DNA of 64,000 bases from UBA5069 sp963773745 (GTDB taxonomy: Bacteria; Chloroflexota; Anaerolineae; Caldilineales; Caldilineaceae): NCBI GenBank assembly GCA_963773745.1, contig CAVZCL010000004.1, positions 248,001 to 312,000 of the forward strand, written 5' to 3'. The position numbers and the translations under genes are program-made. Positions 1 through 8,866 of this stretch are shown here, in pieces. Below the pieces are notes generated by a model. It saw nothing but the letters and a program-made list of their open reading frames with translations. It had not been told where the DNA came from and did not search any database. How positions within the stretch are numbered: position 1 is the stretch's first letter; every line of letters starts with the position of its first letter.

Positions 1-345
1 ATCAGGATTACGGCAACGCCCGCGGGCAGCGAAAGCCTGCCGCCATATATGACGCGGCTAAGCACATCGCGCCCCAGTTGGTCGGTGCCGAACCAGTGTG
101 CGCTGCTGGGGCGGCTGCAGGCGGTCGGGAATGGACTGCTGCATGGGCGAGAAGGGCGCAATCCACGGCGCGGCGAGGCTGACGACCAGCCAGAAGATGA
201 CCAGTGCGACGCCGATCAGCGCAAGCGGGTTGGCGCGCAGGAAGGACCACGTTGTGGCGGCGGTGCTCCTTTGCAGGCGCGCGGGTTCGGTCGCTGCCGG
301 CGGGGCTGGTTGGTGCAGCGGCGATGGCGCTCATTGGATTGCCAT
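1..345 (-). CDS. dppC: ABC transporter permease, DppC/OppC type (partial, frameshifted)
   Basis: N-terminal part of the second inner-membrane permease of a peptide/nickel-type ABC importer; it runs off the left edge of the window. Three reading frames must be joined. An ATG at 334 opens a short frame. A second frame gives the hydrophobic first membrane segment ending in APWIAPFSPMQQS. After a CCCC run near 230-240 a third frame gives HWFGTDQLGRDVLSR, the DppC hallmark just before the core permease domain. Both joins need one base removed. The gene follows dppB directly, so it belongs to the same leftward operon. Identity is clear from the FGTDxxGRD motif. The shifts are most likely sequence errors, as in many genes here, though a true pseudogene cannot be excluded from a partial copy. 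Confidence 0.75.
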
Positions 346-346
346 C

Positions 347-1369
347 CTATGCTTGTGCGCGCAGGCGCGGGTCGAGCGAGAAATAGAGCACATCGGCAAT
401 CAGGTTCACAATAATGAAGATGATGGCGATCAGCAGGCTGACGCCCATGATGGCCGGGAAATCGAGCGAGGTGGAGGCACGGTAGGCATATTGGCCAATG
501 CCGGGCCATGCAAAGATGCTCTCCGTAAGCACGGTGCCTGCGAGCAGGTTGCCGTAGGAGAAGCCGATTACCGTCACAATCGGAATCAGCGCGTTGCGCA
601 GCGCGTGCTGCATCACGACAACGCGCGGGGCCAGCCCCTTGGCGTGCGCGGTGCGCATATACTCCTGCCCAAGCACATCCAGCATGGCGGAGCGGGTGAC
701 GCGCGTGATGACGCCGGTGGTGAAGCTGCCCAGCACAAGCGCGGGCAGCGCCAGGTGCCAGAGCGCGTTAAAGAAAGTGTCCCACTCACGCGCCAGCAGT
801 GCGTCCACTGTGAAGAGGCCGGTGACGTGCGGCGGCGGCGCCATGCCGATGTCGAGGCGGCCCGGGCCTGCAGCCACCCCCAGCCAGGCATAAAAGACGT
901 AGAGCGCCAGCAGCGCCAGCCAGAAGACAGGCACGCTCACCCCCAGCAGCGAGATGACGCGCACAACATGGTCCAGCATTTGATTGCGCTTGAGGGCCGA
1001 GAGGACGCCGAAGATGAGCCCGACAATGACGCCGAAGAGAATGGCAGCAGTGGCCAGCTCAATTGTTGCGGGCAAATAGGCGCGCAAGTCCTCGATCACG
1101 GCGCGCCGCGTCTTGATCGAGCGCCCCATGTCGCCCTGCACCAGATTGCCCACATAGCGCGCATACTGCACAGTGAGCGGCTGATCGAGCCCCCACTCGG
1201 CGCGGAAGGCCGCCACAATTTCGGGGTCGGACATTGCCTTTTGGCCGAGGTTGGCGGTCACAGGGTCGGCGGGTACGGCGTGCGAGATCACGAATGCAAT
1301 CAGCGTAATGCCGATCAGCAGCGGGATGGTGAGGACAAGTCTGCGGAGGATGTATTGGTAGACGGGCAT
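347..1369 (-). CDS. dppB: ABC transporter permease, DppB/OppB type
   Basis: Inner-membrane permease of a dipeptide/oligopeptide/nickel-family ABC importer, 340 residues, the usual family length. It starts with the typical YILRRLVLTIPLLIGITL first membrane helix. The cytoplasmic coupling loop (EAA loop) is at about residues 236-260, beginning EYMRTAHAKG and followed by LRNALIPIVT. About six membrane segments are visible. It pairs with the DppC-like protein encoded directly downstream and receives substrate from the lipoprotein SBP encoded upstream. A heptamer-array hairpin separates it from the SBP gene and could lower permease expression relative to the binding protein (inference). Confidence 0.95.
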   Translation of the reverse strand: MPVYQYILRRLVLTIPLLIGITLIAFVISHAVPADPVTANLGQKAMSDPEIVAAFRAEWGLDQPLTVQYARYVGNLVQGDMGRSIKTRRAVIEDLRAYLPATIELATAAILFGVIVGLIFGVLSALKRNQMLDHVVRVISLLGVSVPVFWLALLALYVFYAWLGVAAGPGRLDIGMAPPPHVTGLFTVDALLAREWDTFFNALWHLALPALVLGSFTTGVITRVTRSAMLDVLGQEYMRTAHAKGLAPRVVVMQHALRNALIPIVTVIGFSYGNLLAGTVLTESIFAWPGIGQYAYRASTSLDFPAIMGVSLLIAIIFIIVNLIADVLYFSLDPRLRAQA

Positions 1370-1393
1370 GTTTTTGGTGCTGCGCGAGAATAA

Positions 1394-1454
1394 GGGAACG
1401 GGGATCGGGGAACAGGGATCGCGGAACGTTCACCGTTCCCCGACCCCTGTTCCC
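1394..1454. repeat. Heptamer array folding into a 21-bp hairpin
   Basis: Five 7-nt units of type GGGAWCR run from 1394 to 1428 and are followed by inverted units. Bases 1408-1428 pair with 1434-1454 (21 bp, two mismatches, 5-nt loop). It lies between the SBP gene and dppB, so its transcript could stall or stabilise the mRNA at that point. One of several sequence-diverse heptamer arrays in the window. Confidence 0.85.
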
Positions 1455-1466
1455 TCTGAGAAATGC

Positions 1467-3122
1467 TTACTTGCTCAGGATGCCAAGGTCCACGCGCCAC
1501 TGCGGGTTGTAGACGAAGCCCTGTACGTCCTTGCCAAGCCCAACCTGCAAGCCCGGCTGCACAACGGCGGCGTAGGGGCCGGCCTCAATCAGATAATCCT
1601 GCATCTGCTTGAAGAGTTCAACGCGGGCGGGGGGATCGGTCTCCACACGCGCTGCATCGCGGATGGCCTTGACTTCGTCGCTGGCGGTGGCGTCCACCCA
1701 GCCGGTGCGCGTGCCCACAACACCCTCGGGCAGGAACTCAAGGTAGTCATTCGAGTCGCGGTAGTCGGGCAGCCAGAACCAGAGGCCAAAGGGTTCGGTG
1801 CCCTGGCGGTAGGCCTCGAGCGCAACCTGCAGCTCGGTGGGCTGAAGCGTTACATTCATGCCCGCTTCCTGCAGGTCGGACTGGATCTTCTGGGCGAAGG
1901 TGCCCATGTTGATGCCGTTGTAGGTGAAGTCGGGGTAGGCCAGGTCGAATGCCAGTTCGCCCTCGCCAAAGCCTGCTTCAGCGAGAAGTGCCTTGGCGGC
2001 GTCGAGGTCGCGCTGCGGGCCGCTGTTGGCCTCAAACGCACCCAGGAAACCCACGGGCAGCATGGAGGCGGGCGTCACCGACTGGCCACCGGCGAGGGCG
2101 CGAATGCCCTCGTAATCCAGCGCCAGGCGAATTGCCTTCTGCACGAGCGGGTTGCCCATATCCGCGCTGATCTCGGGGTTGTTGTTGCCCTTGAGGAAGA
2201 CGAGCGTGTCGCTCAGCCCCTCATAGACCTGCACGTTGGGGTTGTCCTTGAGGCCCGTCACCTGGTCTGCGCCGAGGTCAAAGGCAACGTCAAGGTCGCC
2301 CGCCTCAAGCTGCAGCTTCTGCGTGGCCGATTCGGGCAGGTTGCGAATGATAATGCGCTCGAGGGCAGGGGCCGCACGGTAGTAGTTCGGGTTGCGCACG
2401 AGCACCGTCTCGACCTGCGGGTCCCACTTCTCGAGGACGTATGCGCCGGAACCGGCTGAGTTGTTGTTAAGCCATTGCTCGGCTGTATCGGCCGTGGCGG
2501 CATCTTCGGCGGCCGTGCCACCCTGCGCCTCAACCATGGCCTGGCTGGTGACGCTGAAGGCGCCAAATACCAGCTTGGCAAGAATGGCGGGGTCCGGATT
2601 GGCCAGAGTCAGCACAAAAGTTGCGTCATCCGGCGCTTCCATGCCCACAATGCCATCGGCCAGGAAGGAAGGATTGCCCTTGATGTTGACCATGCGGTTG
2701 AAGGAGAAGACGACGTCGCTGGCCTTCACCGGGTCGCCATTCGAGAAGACGGCGTCGGGATTGAGCGTGAAGGTGTAGACGAGGCCGTCATCGGAGATGG
2801 TCCATGAGTCGGCAAGCGCCGGCTCAATGGTCTCAACGCCGCCGGCCGGGAAGGTGACGAGCGTTTCGTATGTGGAGCGATGCACGATGGTGGGCAGCGT
2901 CTCGTAGGCGCGTGCCGGATCGAGCGAGGCGGTGTCCTCGGCAATGCCGACGACAAGCTGGCTTGCATTGCCGGCTGACTCAGCAGCTGCTTCGGCAGCA
3001 GGTGCGGCGGCGTCACCAGTGGCGGGCGCTGCTGCAGGTGCGCACGCCGCCAGCAGGGCCAGCATGGCGATGAGCGCGAAGAAAAGGGGCGTACGTGCGA
3101 ATCGCATGGATCGCATGGGCAT
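1467..3122 (-). CDS. ABC transporter substrate-binding lipoprotein, family 5 (peptide/nickel type)
   Basis: Extracytoplasmic solute-binding protein of 551 residues that delivers substrate to the DppB/DppC permeases encoded downstream. It has a lipoprotein signal with lipobox LLAAC and acylated Cys27, then an Ala-rich linker. The SBP_bac_5 fold begins at VVGIAEDTASLDPARAYE, matching the family signature near the N-terminus. Substrate cannot be told from sequence; peptides, nickel or sugars are all possible. An AAGGAG lies 4 nt before the ATG at 3122 and 10 nt before the in-frame ATG at 3116, so either may be used. First gene of the leftward operon. No ATPase gene is visible; it may lie beyond the left edge. 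Confidence 0.93.
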   Translation of the reverse strand: MPMRSMRFARTPLFFALIAMLALLAACAPAAAPATGDAAAPAAEAAAESAGNASQLVVGIAEDTASLDPARAYETLPTIVHRSTYETLVTFPAGGVETIEPALADSWTISDDGLVYTFTLNPDAVFSNGDPVKASDVVFSFNRMVNIKGNPSFLADGIVGMEAPDDATFVLTLANPDPAILAKLVFGAFSVTSQAMVEAQGGTAAEDAATADTAEQWLNNNSAGSGAYVLEKWDPQVETVLVRNPNYYRAAPALERIIIRNLPESATQKLQLEAGDLDVAFDLGADQVTGLKDNPNVQVYEGLSDTLVFLKGNNNPEISADMGNPLVQKAIRLALDYEGIRALAGGQSVTPASMLPVGFLGAFEANSGPQRDLDAAKALLAEAGFGEGELAFDLAYPDFTYNGINMGTFAQKIQSDLQEAGMNVTLQPTELQVALEAYRQGTEPFGLWFWLPDYRDSNDYLEFLPEGVVGTRTGWVDATASDEVKAIRDAARVETDPPARVELFKQMQDYLIEAGPYAAVVQPGLQVGLGKDVQGFVYNPQWRVDLGILSK

Positions 3123-3288
3123 GGGTCTCCTTGTCCAACAAAGGATTCGATTGGGTTGATAGTTTTGCTATCGGAGGAAAACCGAGAGGGCCGCTGCGCT
3201 GGGGACCACCCGCATGGCAGCACTTTACTCTACAACGGGCGACCATGCAAAGAAGGCGAAGCGCTGGGCCACTCAAGCGAAGCAGCGG

Positions 3289-4575
3289 CTATGGAAGCAC
3301 CTGCGCGCCGCGCGCTGGCGGGCGCAATGCACCGCGTGCGACGGCCGTCTGCGCCCGCACGGCGAAGAGATACCAGAGCAGTGTGACAGCCAGGCTGCCC
3401 GCCGCCACGACGATAAGGGCCTGCGGCACGCTCCAGCCCATTTGGTCAAGCGCGACACCGCCATAGATGGTGCCGATCGATTCGGCCAGCGTCAAGGTGG
3501 TGAACTCAAAGGCGAGCACGCGCCCGCGGAAGCGATCCTCCACCGCGCCAATCAGCAGCGAGGCCGAGAAGACCCAAATCGCCCCCGAACCCACGGCACG
3601 CAGCGTAATCGAGATGAATACGACCCAAAGCGCGGGCGCGAGGCCAATCCCCAGCGCACCGATGGTGAGCAGGATATAGCCTATGCCAATTGCACGCAGC
3701 AGCGCACGCGGCGAATCGCCCAGCCACGCGCGCAGTATGACCGGCCCAATGCCCGTGCCAACGCCCACGAGCGCATAGATGATGCCCAGCGTGAGCGTCC
3801 CCGACCCGCGCAAGGGAAAAATGTCATTCGAGAGGGGGATTTCGAGGACGTTGATTGCGCCCCAAATGAGGCTGCCGCCGGCCTTGGCCAGCGCCAGGCC
3901 CAGCAGCAGGGGACGCAGTTTCAAGTAGCGCAGGCCGTCAACAAAATCGAGGAAGCCCCCCTGCGGCGTCTCCACCTCGGGCGCACGCGGCGCAGCGTAG
4001 ACCAGTTGCACGCGGCTGACAAACGCGGCCGAGACGAGGAAACTGGCCGCATCGAGCATGAAGGCCACCTGCAGGCCAAAGACGGCCGCCGCCACGCCGC
4101 CCAGCAGCGCGCCCAGCGCCAGCATGGTGCTCCACGTGAAGCCGTCGAGCGTGTTGGCAATGACCAGTTCCTCGGGCTTGACCACGTTGGCGAGGACGGC
4201 CGAATGGGCGGGGTTGTAAAGCGCGCTCAGCGTGAACTGGAGCGCGGTGAGCGTATAGAAGAGCCAGATCTGGCTGGCGTCGCGTACGAGCAGGAAGCCG
4301 AGCACCGTGGCAGCGCGCAGCAAATCGGTGGTCACAAGAATTGCACGGCGGTTGATGCGGTCAGCCAGCACGCCTGCAAAGGGCGTTGCCAGGAAGACGG
4401 GCAGAAAGCGCGCGAGGAAGAGGAAGCTGATTGCCGAACCCGAGTTGGTGAGCGAGGCAATGAGTTGCGCCGAGGCAAGCAGGTTGAACCAGTCACCCAG
4501 ATTGGAGACGAGCCGTCCTATCCAGAGGCGGCGGTAGTGCGGACGATTGCGCAGGAGGTCGAGATAATCTTGCAT
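3289..4575 (-). CDS. MFS transporter
   Basis: Major facilitator superfamily protein of 428 residues with about 12 membrane helices, related in organisation to the MFS_3/enterobactin-exporter-like group. Signature pieces are NLGDWFNLLASAQLI in helix 1 and the loop 2-3 motif AGVLADRINRRAILV. I chose the ATG at 4575 (MQDYLDLLRN) because residues read upstream of it are encoded by the GGGTGTY repeat and are not protein-like. No clear ribosome binding site precedes it. Substrate unknown. It is separated from the SBP operon by about 170 bp and from the divergent lipoprotein gene by a repeat-rich gap. Confidence 0.9.
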   Translation of the reverse strand: MQDYLDLLRNRPHYRRLWIGRLVSNLGDWFNLLASAQLIASLTNSGSAISFLFLARFLPVFLATPFAGVLADRINRRAILVTTDLLRAATVLGFLLVRDASQIWLFYTLTALQFTLSALYNPAHSAVLANVVKPEELVIANTLDGFTWSTMLALGALLGGVAAAVFGLQVAFMLDAASFLVSAAFVSRVQLVYAAPRAPEVETPQGGFLDFVDGLRYLKLRPLLLGLALAKAGGSLIWGAINVLEIPLSNDIFPLRGSGTLTLGIIYALVGVGTGIGPVILRAWLGDSPRALLRAIGIGYILLTIGALGIGLAPALWVVFISITLRAVGSGAIWVFSASLLIGAVEDRFRGRVLAFEFTTLTLAESIGTIYGGVALDQMGWSVPQALIVVAAGSLAVTLLWYLFAVRAQTAVARGALRPPARGAQVLP

Positions 4576-4579
4576 GCTT

Positions 4580-4635
4580 GGGTGTTGGGTGTCGGGTGTC
4601 GGGTGTCGGGTGTCGGGTGTTGGGTGTCGGGTGTT
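4580..4635. repeat. GGGTGTY heptamer array, 8 copies
   Basis: Eight perfect 7-nt units (GGGTGTT or GGGTGTC) lie head to tail immediately upstream of the MFS start codon. Unlike most other arrays here there is no adjacent inverted copy. It occupies the 5' leader position of the MFS gene. Confidence 0.95.
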
Positions 4636-4967
4636 GGAAACTGACGGCGCGACGGCAAACAGGCAAGCGCCGGGTTGGGCGCTTGCGCCTGCATTGGGTA
4701 GACTCAGGGGCGGTTGGCGCGCACGAACCGCCATTGTAGCACGGGACCGCATTGTGGCCTGCCGCGGAAGAGTATGGGCGCGGCGGAACCTGTAACGGCG
4801 GCGCATTCGTTGTCGCGTTGGGCCGGCTTGATCGACGCACGGCAGGGAGAATTGCCGCGGTTTGGGATCACACAGAGAATCAGGGGCCGCAATGGCGCGG
4901 CTTTGTCGACAGCAACGCTGCTGCCAGGCGCTGCAGGCAGAGCGCAACATCGGTCGCCGGACATTTG

Positions 4968-5032
4968 TACACGCAAATCATACACGCAATACGTACACAC
5001 AATTCGTACACGCAATTCGTACACGCAACGGA
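4968..5032. repeat. Five 13-bp direct repeats upstream of lipoprotein gene
   Basis: Units of type TACACGCAATTCG start at 4968, 4981, 4994, 5007 and 5020 with no spacers, ending just before the AGGGAG ribosome binding site of the next gene. The outer copies diverge most. The position suggests an operator or a leader element; a DNA-binding role is inference. Confidence 0.9.
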
Positions 5033-5043
5033 AGCAGGGAGAG

Positions 5044-7054
5044 ATGGGTATGAGAGGGAATCGCAAGGAGACGAAGTTTACGCTGCGGGCTGCCGCAGCT
5101 TCGGTTGGTGTTGTGGCCATTCTGGCGCTGGGGGCATGTGGCAACGACGAGCGCGGAGAATTGCCGGCCACGCCCACGGCAATCGCGCCGCTCGCGCCGA
5201 GCGAGGCCGTCGTCATCGAACCGACTGTGGCGCCGGTGGCTGCGGCCCCACCGAGGCGCCCACCGAAGCGCCCGCCACCGAAGCGCCCGCCGCTGAAACG
5301 CCGGCAGAAGCACTCGTGATTGTGGAGGAGCCATCGGTTGCCGTCACCACCACGGAAGCGGCTGCCGTGACCGCAAGCACCGTTCTTACGGAGAGCGCAG
5401 CCGTGACGGAGAGCGTTGCGACCACAGCGACGGCTGACATGACCACCACGGCTGACATGACCACCACGGCCGATTTGACTGTTATCGAAGAATTGACTGC
5501 GACCTCAGAAGTGACGACAGCCGCTGCGTTGACCGCAACACCGGAGATGACGGCCACTGAAGAGTTGACCGTTGTGCCCGTTATGACTTCCACAGAGACG
5601 CTATCTGCCACCGATTTACTGACAGAAAGCGCGCCAGTCACAGCCACGGCCGAAGTGACTACAGCGAAAGACTTCGACGGAAACCGAGGAGCTTGTTGTA
5701 GTGCCGGAGCTAACCACGACCGATACGATAACCGATAGCGAACTCGTATTTGTAGGTCCGCGAGATCACCGAGACAGTCGCTTCGACGGAAACCGAGGAG
5801 CTTGTTTTAGTGCCGGCGCTGACCACGACCGCCACGATGACTGATAGCGAACTTGTGTTTGTGGGCCCGCAGGTCACTGAGACAGTCGGCTCGACGGCAA
5901 CGGAGACAATAAGTGAAACCGCCGGTGTGACCGAAAGCGCTGCGGCGTTGCTGGCAGCCGAACTGACACCCGTGGCCACGCTTGAAATGACAGCCACCGC
6001 CGAGATGACCGCTACGTCTGAACTGACGGTCATTGCGGAGCCAACGCCTGCCGCGGCCATAACGGAAACAGACACGCTAACCGCCACGGAACTGGTGACT
6101 GTGTCGACTGCGACCACTGCGACCACCGCGACCACGCGCCGGCCCACCCTCACCGAAATCTCGGGCGCGGCGCTGACGCTACCCAATGTGGGTGAGGGCG
6201 AAGGTATTACGCTTAACGACGGAATGTATTCGAGCGCGATCACCGGCACCGCGGCTGTCACGGACGCTGTCACGGAGGCAATCACGGAGGGCGCAGAACT
6301 TGCAGGCGCCGTCGTGGCACCCGTGCGCGTGCAACTGCTGCCGCTGCTGGCAACTGGTGATTTGAACGACGATGGCATGGATGACGCAACTGCAATCGCC
6401 AGTGTCTCCGGCGGCGCGGCGCAGCGGCCTCTATTTGCTGGCCTTCACCGCGCAAGCAGAGGGCATGCTGGAGCAGGCGGGTGCGGTGCTGATTGGCTCG
6501 GGTCAGGTTGCCTCTGGCTTGGCAATCACCGATTCCCAGAGAGCGATGGCCAGAGCACCGGTGGCCAGATCATTGTCGAGCTTGAGCAGATGGCAACGGC
6601 GGACGCGACCTGTTGCGCCACGGCCGCCGAGCGGCGCACATACGCGTTGCGCGATGGCCGCCTGGTGCTTGTGGATGCGCAGCCCATCGAGCTGCCCTAC
6701 CTGCCGCGTGCGGATGCCGCCGCAGCCAAGCGTTTCCCGATGGCCCGCAATGCGATGACGGGCACAGTGGAAGCTGAACTTGAGGCGGGCACGGTGGCCT
6801 CCTACCGTCTGGAGAGCGGCGTTGCGCAAACCGCCACTGTCACGCTGGAGGTGGCTGACGGCGCCGCGGCGCTGGCTGTGAGCCAGCAAGGCATGCCGGC
6901 TGCACTGCTCGCGGCACGCACGGGTGCGGTCACATGGAGCGGCGCGCTTCCCAGCGAAGGAGCACTGCTGCTGGACGTCGTCTCGCTGCAGGCGGAAGGC
7001 GACGCAACGCCCTATGCGCTAACCGTCTCGCTCGAGGCAGCCGAAAGCAAGTAG
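5044..7054 (+). CDS. Thr/Ala/Val-repeat lipoprotein with FG-GAP-like segment (five frameshifts)
   Basis: Probable secreted lipoprotein. ATGs at 5044 and 5050 follow AGGGAGAG. The signal ends in the lipobox LALGAC (Cys32 from 5044). A long low-complexity region of short Thr-rich repeats (TAT-DMT, ATxELT) follows. A C-terminal part carries a calcium-loop-like motif GDLNDDGMDDA and LYLLAFTAQAEG. The frame must shift near 5246-5249 (CCCC run), 5670, 5761-5764, about 6408-6425 and about 6540. The 5761 shift is proved internally because the two 108-bp repeat copies differ there by one base. The C-terminal part resembles the N-terminal DLNGDG region of the WG-repeat protein encoded at 9430. The indels could be errors or real decay; other genes in the window favour errors. 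Confidence 0.6.
5673..5889. repeat. 108-bp in-gene tandem duplication
   Basis: Two consecutive copies, 5673-5781 and 5782-5889, encode the same ~36-residue module (TETEELVxVPxLTTT...DSELVFVGP). Copy 1 has one extra base near 5761-5764, which breaks the frame relative to copy 2. Confidence 0.9.
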
Positions 7055-7122
7055 CAGGCATCTTGATTCGATTTGCCGCTGCACTCTGCGCTATACTGCA
7101 CGGCACCGTACGTGATGGATGG

Positions 7123-7155
7123 GCGGGGCGCACATGCGCCCCGCTCGTTCTTTTT
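7123..7155 (+). terminator. Rho-independent terminator
   Basis: A 9-bp GC stem (GCGGGGCGC / GCGCCCCGC) with loop ACAT is followed by TCGTTCTTTTT. It ends transcription of the upstream lipoprotein gene. It lies only about 20 bp before the mscS start codon, so mscS needs its own promoter or read-through. Confidence 0.8.
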
Positions 7156-7175
7156 ATGGATATTTGGCGAGGATT

Positions 7176-8036
7176 ATGACTTTACCCCCTTTGTTTCTGA
7201 CAGGTCTGGCGCAGTTCATGACCGCCGCGCTGGTTGTGCTGGCGCTGCTGGCGCTGGCCACTTTGGTTACCATCAACTCACAACGCATCGCGCGCTGGAT
7301 CGTCGGCTTTGGGCGGATTGTGCCCCGCTTCAAAAAGAATGCGGCCGACCGCCAGCAGACGCTTATCCGTCTCTACGCCAGCGTCATTTCCACCGCAGTG
7401 ATCCTCTTCGCGCTGCTGGGCATCCTGCGCCTCTTTGTGGATTCGGCGCAGATTATCTGGATCATCGGTCTCTTTAGCGCCGCCTTTGGCCTGGGGGCGC
7501 GTGGCCTGGTGGCGGATATTGTGGCCGGCGCAACCTTCATCTTCCGCAACACCTTTTCGATCGGCGAGAAGGTGGAATTCGTCGTTGCCGGCAACAAGGT
7601 TGAGGGCGTGGTCGAGGATGTCAATCTGCGGGGCACGCTGGTGCGATCGCCAACCGGCGAGCTCTTCACCGTCTCCAACGGCGAAATCAGCATTATTCGC
7701 AACTTCACGCGCAGTCACTTCTCGGGCACGCTCATCAAGTTGAGCATCCCCACATCGCAGCTTTCCACCGCACTGGATGCGCTCAAGGAGCTGGGCCAGC
7801 GTGCGCCCGAGCTTGTGCCCGAATTGATTGAGCCGTGGCAACTGCTGATTACAAACGAAAATGTGGGCGCCACAACCGAGGTCACGGTTGTAGCGCGTTT
7901 CGTCTTTGGCAAGGCTGCGCCTCTCAAGGCGCGCCTTGTGGCAGCGATTGATGCTGAACTTGTGCAGGCCGGTGTGCGTTTGGATCAGACGGGCGCGGCG
8001 TCGGCCGACGCCGCGCCTGTTCGAAATGCAGACTGA
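7176..8036 (+). CDS. MscS family small-conductance mechanosensitive channel
   Basis: Inner-membrane tension-gated channel of 286 residues that releases solutes on hypo-osmotic shock. Three N-terminal hydrophobic segments are followed by the pore helix region FGLGARGLVADIVAGATF (about residues 100-120). The MscS beta domain follows (SIGEKVEFVV, VEDVNLRGTLVRSPTGELFTV, NGEISIIRNFTRS). The C-terminal alpha/beta domain ends near residue 270. I chose the ATG at 7176 because GCGAGG lies 4-8 nt before it; an upstream ATG at 7119 would read through a terminator hairpin. It probably forms an operon with the DoxX-like gene 20 bp downstream. Confidence 0.93.
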   Translation: MTLPPLFLTGLAQFMTAALVVLALLALATLVTINSQRIARWIVGFGRIVPRFKKNAADRQQTLIRLYASVISTAVILFALLGILRLFVDSAQIIWIIGLFSAAFGLGARGLVADIVAGATFIFRNTFSIGEKVEFVVAGNKVEGVVEDVNLRGTLVRSPTGELFTVSNGEISIIRNFTRSHFSGTLIKLSIPTSQLSTALDALKELGQRAPELVPELIEPWQLLITNENVGATTEVTVVARFVFGKAAPLKARLVAAIDAELVQAGVRLDQTGAASADAAPVRNAD

Positions 8037-8056
8037 TGCTATGAAAGGGATGCACA

Positions 8057-8698
8057 ATGAGCACAGCCAATCGCCTCACTCCACAACCTGTTAACCCCAC
8101 GCCGCCACCGACGCGGCGCGGCACCGTCTACGTTCCCGATCCGCCCTTTGCGCGCGCACTCTTTGGTACAACCCGCTTTGCGTGGCTCTGGCTCATCATC
8201 CGCGTCTATGTGGGCTGGCAGTGGCTCGAATCCGGCTGGGGCAAAATCACCGGCGGCGTCTGGTCCAGTGGCGAGCCGCTCAAGGGCTTCTGGACGAACG
8301 CCGTGCAGGTGCCGGAGGGTGGACGGCCAGCCATTGCCTATGACTGGTATCGCCTGTTTCTTCAGTCCATGCTCGACCAGGGTTGGTACACCTGGTTTGC
8401 CGACCTGGTGATGTGGAGCGAATTCCTGATCGGCATTGCGCTGATTCTGGGCGCCTTCACGGGCATTGCGGCCTTTGCCGGCGGCTTCATGAACTGGAAC
8501 TTCATCATGGCGGGGTCGGCTAGCAGTAACGGCTTTCTGCTGGTGCTGGCCGTGGTGCTGGTGCTGGCGTGGAAGGTGGCGGGCTGGTATGGGCTGGACC
8601 GCTGGCTGCTGCCAGCGATTGGCGTGCCGTGGCACTGGGGCCTTCAACCCGATTCGCTGACGCAGCCGCCGACTTCGCGGACGCTGGTTGAGCCGTAA
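8057..8698 (+). CDS. DoxX/DoxD-like integral membrane protein
   Basis: 213 residues. A short Pro-rich cytoplasmic tail is followed by four membrane segments with the DoxX/DoxD pattern: LIIRVYVGWQWLESGWGKI, then LMLxx-type loops, MWSEFLIGIALILGAFTG, GGFMNWNFIMAGSAS and LVLAVVLVLAWK. DoxD is the small subunit of archaeal thiosulfate:quinone oxidoreductase; bacterial relatives have mostly unknown roles, often in redox or thiol stress. AAAGGG precedes the ATG by about 8 nt. The gene follows mscS closely and is likely cotranscribed. Confidence 0.85.
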   Translation: MSTANRLTPQPVNPTPPPTRRGTVYVPDPPFARALFGTTRFAWLWLIIRVYVGWQWLESGWGKITGGVWSSGEPLKGFWTNAVQVPEGGRPAIAYDWYRLFLQSMLDQGWYTWFADLVMWSEFLIGIALILGAFTGIAAFAGGFMNWNFIMAGSASSNGFLLVLAVVLVLAWKVAGWYGLDRWLLPAIGVPWHWGLQPDSLTQPPTSRTLVEP

Positions 8699-8739
8699 AG
8701 GGGCAGGACCACGCGACGAGGAGTGGAGACACGAGTTAT

Positions 8740-8848
8740 CGTAGCGGCGGCTTACAGCAACTGGAGCAGCCGAAATGCAGTGCTGCACGATGCAGCACGC
8801 AGCGCGGAGGGTGGTGGCCCTCCCGCTGCGATCGCTCAACGATCGCCA
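8740..8848. repeat. GTAGCGG-type mini-element with terminal hairpin
   Basis: It begins GTAGCGGCGGCTTACAGC and contains an inverted GTGCTGCA/TGCAGCAC pair. It ends with a stem GCGATCG-CTCAA-CGATCGC at about 8828-8846. It fills the gap between convergent genes and may end transcription of the doxX-like gene. Related elements recur elsewhere in the window. Confidence 0.6.
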
Positions 8849-8866
8849 CCGGAAACGCGACTCTGA

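Larger units (their letters stand above)
4576..5043. other. Repeat-rich intergenic region with no convincing gene
   Basis: This 468-bp gap separates two divergent genes. It contains the GGGTGTY heptamer array at its left end and a 13-bp direct-repeat array at its right end. The stretch between (about 4640-4960) shows no protein with recognisable features on either strand. Promoters for both flanking genes must lie here, but I cannot place a convincing -35/-10 pair. Confidence 0.6.

Noticed and set aside
98..1393. 431-codon open frame on the plus strand opposite dppB
   Set aside because: Antisense shadow of a well-conserved permease; composition is His/Arg/Gln-rich with no domain, a usual by-product of high-GC third positions.
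3214..4644. 476-codon plus-strand frame opposite the MFS gene
   Set aside because: No recognisable domain, no ribosome binding site, and the opposite strand encodes a clear 12-helix transporter.
4968..5032. Possible CRISPR array
   Set aside because: Repeats are 13 bp and contiguous with no spacers; no cas genes nearby.
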